Source: VFMC01 sp046331225 (GTDB lineage: Bacteria > Actinomycetota > Acidimicrobiia > Acidimicrobiales > Ilumatobacteraceae). Taken from it: 64,000 bases of DNA. The notes under the pieces were generated by a model. It was not told the DNA's origin and did not search any database. It worked only from the letters and a program-made list of their open reading frames with translations. Each line of letters starts with the position of its first letter. The first letter of the stretch is position 1. The position numbers and the translations under genes were made by a program. The stretch is taken from the NCBI GenBank assembly GCA_046331225.1, contig JAXLRF010000006.1:310001-374000 (forward strand), in the 5' to 3' direction. Positions 60,593 to 64,000 of the stretch are shown in pieces.

Positions 60593-61144
60593 TCAGGTGG
60601 GCGGTGGCGGCGGGATCGGGGACGATCGTGGCGGCACCGGTGGCACGGGGCCCGCACCGGGCGCCGGCAGGATCGTCCCGAACGGCACCGACGGCTGCCC
60701 CGGCATCCACGGCTGCTCGCCGCCCGGCGGTGACGGTGTGCCCGGATCGGGGCCGCGCCGCCGGCGCCGCACGGCGCCGACGACGACCAGCAACGCCACC
60801 AGCACGACGTACAGCGCCGCGCAGGCGACGAACACCAGCACCCCGGGCTTGAACCCGCCCTCGTCGCTCACCTCGCCGCGCTCGTTCATGCAGTAGAGCG
60901 TGAAGCTCGTGCTCGTCTCACCGGGATTGGTGTGGTACGTGTCGCGAGCCACGACGGCCTCGTCGTAGCCGTCGGCGCACACCAGCGGTGCGGTGAGCTT
61001 CAGCACCCCCGGCCACACCACGGTGAGCACGGCCACGAACGGGATCACCATCACCAGGCCGAACACGAACACCGACACCAGGCAGCCGGCGCCCCGCCCT
61101 CGACGCAGCCGCCGTGTGTTGCGACCTCCCAGCACGACCGTCAC
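60593..61144 (-). CDS. Membrane protein with Pro-rich C-terminus, unknown function
   Basis: 183 residues. Two membrane spans (LVSVFVFGLVMVIPFVAVLTV and VLVFVACAALYVVLVALLVVV, both shortened from longer runs) flank an extracellular loop with two cysteines (VCADGYDEAV...LYCMNERG). The C-terminal 50 residues are Pro/Gly-rich. GTG start, 1 nt after the lipoprotein stop. Confidence 0.7.
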   Translation of the reverse strand: MTVVLGGRNTRRLRRGRGAGCLVSVFVFGLVMVIPFVAVLTVVWPGVLKLTAPLVCADGYDEAVVARDTYHTNPGETSTSFTLYCMNERGEVSDEGGFKPGVLVFVACAALYVVLVALLVVVGAVRRRRRGPDPGTPSPPGGEQPWMPGQPSVPFGTILPAPGAGPVPPVPPRSSPIPPPPPT

Positions 61145-61145
61145 C

Positions 61146-61727
61146 TCACGACACCCCGCGCAACGTGCCGTCCGAGCCGAAGACGAACGTCTCGTCGGCG
61201 CGGTCGTTGGTGATGTTCACTCGGAGCTCGAACCCACCACCGGGTTCGGCGAACAGTGACGCGGACGACGCCCAGCCGCGCCGCACCGACGTCTGCTCGA
61301 CGGCCTGGTCGATCGAGTCCTCGAGCGCCTCGACGTCGACGGCCGAGGCGTCGAAGGTGACCGGCGCACCCCCCGAGTCGATGTTCGGTTCGGGATCGGG
61401 TCCGAGCAGGTCGCCGTTCAGCAGATACGTCCAGCCGTTCACCTCGTCGTCGAAGTCGGGTGACTGCACCGAGAACGAGACGGTGTTCGAGGTGAGCGTG
61501 ATCGAGTAGACCGCGACCGAGGGATCGTCGGACTCGTCGGCGATCGCCGTCAGTCCGGCCACGACCAGATCGCCCGAGAGGCCGCCACCACGCTCGTGCA
61601 CCAGGTCGTCGAACTCCGTGCGGTCGATGCTGCCGACACAACCGGCGACCACCACGACCGACCCCAGTGCGAACGTGGCGACGAGCGTGCGTCGCGCCAG
61701 GGTTCCCCGTCCTCGCCTCCCCGTCAT
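61146..61727 (-). CDS. Predicted lipoprotein
   Basis: 193 residues. Basic N-terminus, hydrophobic segment and lipobox VAGC (Cys30), then a domain of alternating polar/hydrophobic strands (TFDASAVDVEALEDSIDQAVEQTSVRRG, quoted in part) ending in a beta-hairpin. Family unknown. It is upstream of, and nearly overlapping, the Pro-rich membrane protein gene, so the two probably act together. Confidence 0.72.
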   Translation of the reverse strand: MTGRRGRGTLARRTLVATFALGSVVVVAGCVGSIDRTEFDDLVHERGGGLSGDLVVAGLTAIADESDDPSVAVYSITLTSNTVSFSVQSPDFDDEVNGWTYLLNGDLLGPDPEPNIDSGGAPVTFDASAVDVEALEDSIDQAVEQTSVRRGWASSASLFAEPGGGFELRVNITNDRADETFVFGSDGTLRGVS

Positions 61728-61752
61728 CGAGGGAGGACGGTAGTGCAGGCCG

Positions 61753-61983
61753 TCAGCCGCCCGGCGCGACACCCGGGCCCGACGCCCGCCGCTCGAGCTC
61801 GACGCACACGGTGTCGATCACACCGTCCAACTCGTCGAATCGGCCGAACACCGTCCAGGCCACCGCTGCCAACGCGAGCAGCACGATCACGGGCACGACG
61901 GCCGTCAACCACCGCGTGCCGGTCGGCCGGGTCGGCCGGGTCGGCGGGGTGGTCGGCGTGCGATCGTCGACGTGCAGGCTCAT
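61753..61983 (-). CDS. Small single-span membrane protein
   Basis: 76 residues: Thr/Pro/Arg-rich N-terminus, one span (WLTAVVPVIVLLALAAVAWTV), and an acidic C-terminus with a Cys. GAGGAG precedes ATG 61983. First or second gene of a unit with the lipoprotein downstream; function unknown. Confidence 0.65.
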   Translation of the reverse strand: MSLHVDDRTPTTPPTRPTRPTGTRWLTAVVPVIVLLALAAVAWTVFGRFDELDGVIDTVCVELERRASGPGVAPGG

Positions 61984-62189
61984 GGCCGCTCCTCGGAGAC
62001 GGTGTCGCGACCGAGATCGCGGCAGATGGCTTCGCTCGCCGTGACGACGGCGACACCCCTCCGACGCACCGAACGGTCGAAACGTTCCCAGAATCTCCAC
62101 GCGGGAACGAGATCCTCCGGTCGAGACCCCACGCAGCTGCCCGACCGGACGCGAAACGACCCGGGGCGGTGCGTCGGGGGGAACGACAC
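61980..62189 (-). CDS. Possible 69-residue protein
   Basis: An open frame whose stop overlaps the next ATG (ATGA), the pattern seen between real genes here. Arg-rich, no recognised domain. The overlap argues for it, but the start is uncertain and codon bias cannot decide, so it may be spurious. Confidence 0.3.
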   Translation of the reverse strand: MSFPPTHRPGSFRVRSGSCVGSRPEDLVPAWRFWERFDRSVRRRGVAVVTASEAICRDLGRDTVSEERP

Positions 62190-62252
62190 ACCGGCCCGGG
62201 CCGGTCGCTGGGGGACTCCGCTCCGAGGGGGGTTGGGCGGAGTCGAACGCCG

Positions 62253-63923
62253 TCAGGCGACGACGTTGAACGTGCGGAGGACCTCGTCGAGCGCCACCAG
62301 GTCGGCCTCGGTGACCACCTGGACGATCACGAGCACGCCGTAGCTGCTGTCCGGCGGGAACGCCGCGACCACGATCGACGTGGCACCGGTGCCGCCGCAG
62401 TTCGTGTAGGTGTCGAACGAGCCGACGAACGCCCCGTCGTCGTAGGCCTCACGGCTGTCGAAGGTGCAGTCCGAGCTGGCGGCCAGATCGAGCAGCTCGT
62501 CGGCGGTGTAGCCGGCGAGGGCCGAGCTGGCGACGAACTGCACGCCCGGGACGTCCCAGCGGCTGTTGTAGTCGGCGACGCTGCTGCTGGCGATGATCGA
62601 CGGTGACGAGACACCGTCGATGTCGATCGGTGCACCGTCGACGTCGGCCCACGCGGTCGGCACCGACACCGTCAGCATGCCGCTGTCGTCGGTGACCGTC
62701 ATGTAGTCGGTGTACTCGGTCCCGGCGTCGGCGGTGTCGACCTGGTCGGCGAAGCTGAACGCCGTGGTGAGGTAGTCACCGTTGAACTGACCGGTCAGCA
62801 CCTCCTGCGTCGAGAAGCGGAGCACCTCGACCGACAGGACGTCACCCGGGTTGTGGGTGCGCATCACGTCGCAGTAGTCGGCCATCGTGCCGTCGGTGCC
62901 GACGCTCACGCCCTCGAGGCGGGTGATGATGTCGCCCGGCTGGATCCCGGTGTTGTCGGCCGGCGAACCCGACTCGACGCCCGACACCCACAGGCCGGCG
63001 ATGGTGCCGTCGTCGCTCATCACGACCTGGCCGTTCACGCCGATCGAGTCGACGTCGTTGCCGGCCGTCATGTCGGCGATGATCCCCGCCGCGTCCGACG
63101 CCTCGATCGAGAAGAACTGATCGGTGTTGGTGCGGCTGCCCGAGGCGTAGTTGATCGCCACGACCTCGCCGTCGGCGCTCACCAGCGGACCACCGGAGTT
63201 GCCCGGTTGGGTGCTGGCGTCGTGCTCGATGACGTGGTCGACCGACGCCCACTGCGTCTCGCCACCGGCGTCGGCCTTCGAGACGATGCCACGGGTCAGC
63301 GTGAACTCGGGATCGCCGAGCGGGTAGCCGGCGGCGTACACCTCGAGGCCCGGCTGGACGCTGCCCTCGTACCACGACAGCGAGGGCAGGGGGGCGCCCT
63401 CGATGTCGATGACGGCGAGGTCGGAGCACTCCGACACGCCGAGGACCTTGGCGTTGCGGGGCTTGTCCTCGCCCTGCACGTACACCTGGATGAGGCCGGC
63501 GCCGCCGACCACGTGGTGGTTGGTGACGGCGATGCCGCTCGGGTCGACGACGAAGCCCGAGCCGCGGCCCACGCTCTCGTACGAACCGAACTCGGGATCG
63601 GCGAAGGTGCCCTGGGCGACGATCTGGACGGTCGCTGCCTGGACCTGGTCGAGGCTGCCGACCTGCTGGCCGGCGGTGGTGGGCGGCACGGTCGACTGCG
63701 TGGGCAGGCTGACGGGCGGCTTGGCCGTGGTGGTGGGTGCGTCGGCCGATTCGGTCGTGTCCGGCGACTGGTCGCGGGCGATCGACTTCGTGTCGTCACC
63801 GCACGCGCTGGCGAGCAGTGCGATCCCGAGGATCGGCACGATCGTCAGCGAACGGCGACGGTTGGTGGTGCGGGTGGACGGGGTGCGCCGGTCGGCGCGC
63901 CGCAGGTTGCGGACGTGGTTCAT
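62253..63923 (-). CDS. Lipoprotein-like S1C (HtrA-type) serine protease with PDZ domain
   Basis: 556 residues from ATG 63923, preferred over the GTG at 63965 because AGGAGC lies just upstream. Signal segment with weak lipobox ASAC (Cys41), a Thr/Pro linker, then a trypsin-like domain: His137 in TNHHVV, Asp168 in SDLAVIDI, Ser243 in GNSGGPLV. A PDZ domain follows (about 300-395; GVESGSPADNTGIQPGDIITRLEG, quoted in part), then a C-terminal domain with several cysteines of unknown function. All catalytic residues are present. Its promoter has the CAAG repeats. Confidence 0.9.
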   Translation of the reverse strand: MNHVRNLRRADRRTPSTRTTNRRRSLTIVPILGIALLASACGDDTKSIARDQSPDTTESADAPTTTAKPPVSLPTQSTVPPTTAGQQVGSLDQVQAATVQIVAQGTFADPEFGSYESVGRGSGFVVDPSGIAVTNHHVVGGAGLIQVYVQGEDKPRNAKVLGVSECSDLAVIDIEGAPLPSLSWYEGSVQPGLEVYAAGYPLGDPEFTLTRGIVSKADAGGETQWASVDHVIEHDASTQPGNSGGPLVSADGEVVAINYASGSRTNTDQFFSIEASDAAGIIADMTAGNDVDSIGVNGQVVMSDDGTIAGLWVSGVESGSPADNTGIQPGDIITRLEGVSVGTDGTMADYCDVMRTHNPGDVLSVEVLRFSTQEVLTGQFNGDYLTTAFSFADQVDTADAGTEYTDYMTVTDDSGMLTVSVPTAWADVDGAPIDIDGVSSPSIIASSSVADYNSRWDVPGVQFVASSALAGYTADELLDLAASSDCTFDSREAYDDGAFVGSFDTYTNCGGTGATSIVVAAFPPDSSYGVLVIVQVVTEADLVALDEVLRTFNVVA

Positions 63924-63964
63924 TGCGATGCTCCTGATTGCTCCTGTGTGCTCTTGGCGAGACA

Positions 63965-63996
63965 CACCGTGCGACCGACCGCTTGACGCCGGCTTG
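63965..63996 (-). promoter_or_regulatory. S1C protease promoter: CAAG-N7-CAAG-N8-CGCAC
   Basis: On the minus strand CAAG at 63996-63993 and 63985-63982 (11-bp period), 8 nt, then CGCACGGTG at 63973-63965. The presumed -10 CACGGT gives a start site near 63960 and a leader of about 35 nt with a ribosome site before ATG 63923. Confidence 0.6.
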
Positions 63997-64000
63997 GCAG

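Overview
The window is GC-rich (about 70% by eye). It carries a complete Pup-proteasome system together with Tat translocon genes, a BTAD/AAA regulator, a DUF222-HNH gene and secreted proteins built from VDTR...VDVxGYF modules. This combination indicates an actinobacterium, most likely class Acidimicrobiia (Ilumatobacter-like); the lineage is an inference from gene content, not from a marker gene. No rRNA, tRNA, CRISPR array or intact insertion sequence was recognised. Many genes carry a TANNNT-like -10 hexamer only 6-8 nt before the start codon, so leaderless transcription looks common.

1-16.4 kb, almost all on the minus strand, is the Pup-proteasome region. In transcription order it holds the proteasome ATPase (arc), dop, pup, prcB, prcA, the 5-oxoprolinase genes pxpA-pxpB-pxpC, a CoA-transferase, pafA, a DUF3866 gene, lepB, then tatB, tatC and a truncated helY. 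A glycerophosphodiesterase lies on the plus strand. The mycobacterial order is kept, except that pafB and pafC are absent and pxpABC plus a CoA-transferase sit between prcA and pafA. 16.6-22.8 kb holds a ferredoxin, an RDD protein, the tRNA genes trmI, ttuA and ttuB (ttuB encodes a ubiquitin-like sulfur carrier), three small proteins of which two are membrane proteins, a LON-domain protein and a PBP4-type DD-carboxypeptidase.

22.9-23.4 kb is a 520-bp intergenic array of eleven CGTGAG/CTCACG elements, spaced mostly 51 bp apart. 23.4-29.9 kb encodes an ADP-forming acyl-CoA synthetase, a thioesterase, an alpha/beta hydrolase and a TetR regulator, followed by nagA and a serine beta-lactamase-family protein. 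30-36.5 kb has two secreted multi-module proteins (one with a propeller-like N-terminus, one with an SGNH hydrolase domain), a DUF222-HNH gene and a phytanoyl-CoA dioxygenase homologue.

36.6-56.3 kb is mixed: an SRPBCC/TetR pair with an operator, a large LuxR-type ATPase regulator divergent from an MFS protein across a striking palindrome, a TraR-CHAD pair, a WYL regulator divergent from an ABC exporter, metabolic enzymes (homocysteine methyltransferase, MDR oxidoreductase, Gfo/Idh, amidohydrolase) and a BTAD-AAA regulator. 56.3-64 kb holds an MBL protein, exonuclease III, lipoproteins, a luciferase-like oxidoreductase and a lipoprotein-like S1C-PDZ protease.

The two most noteworthy signals are non-coding. 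One is the 22.9-23.4 kb array. The other is a promoter architecture, CAAG-N7-CAAG-N8-CGCAC, shared exactly by three genes (the MBL protein, a lipoprotein and the S1C protease) in the last 7 kb. It looks like the binding site of an unidentified OmpR/PhoB-type response regulator.
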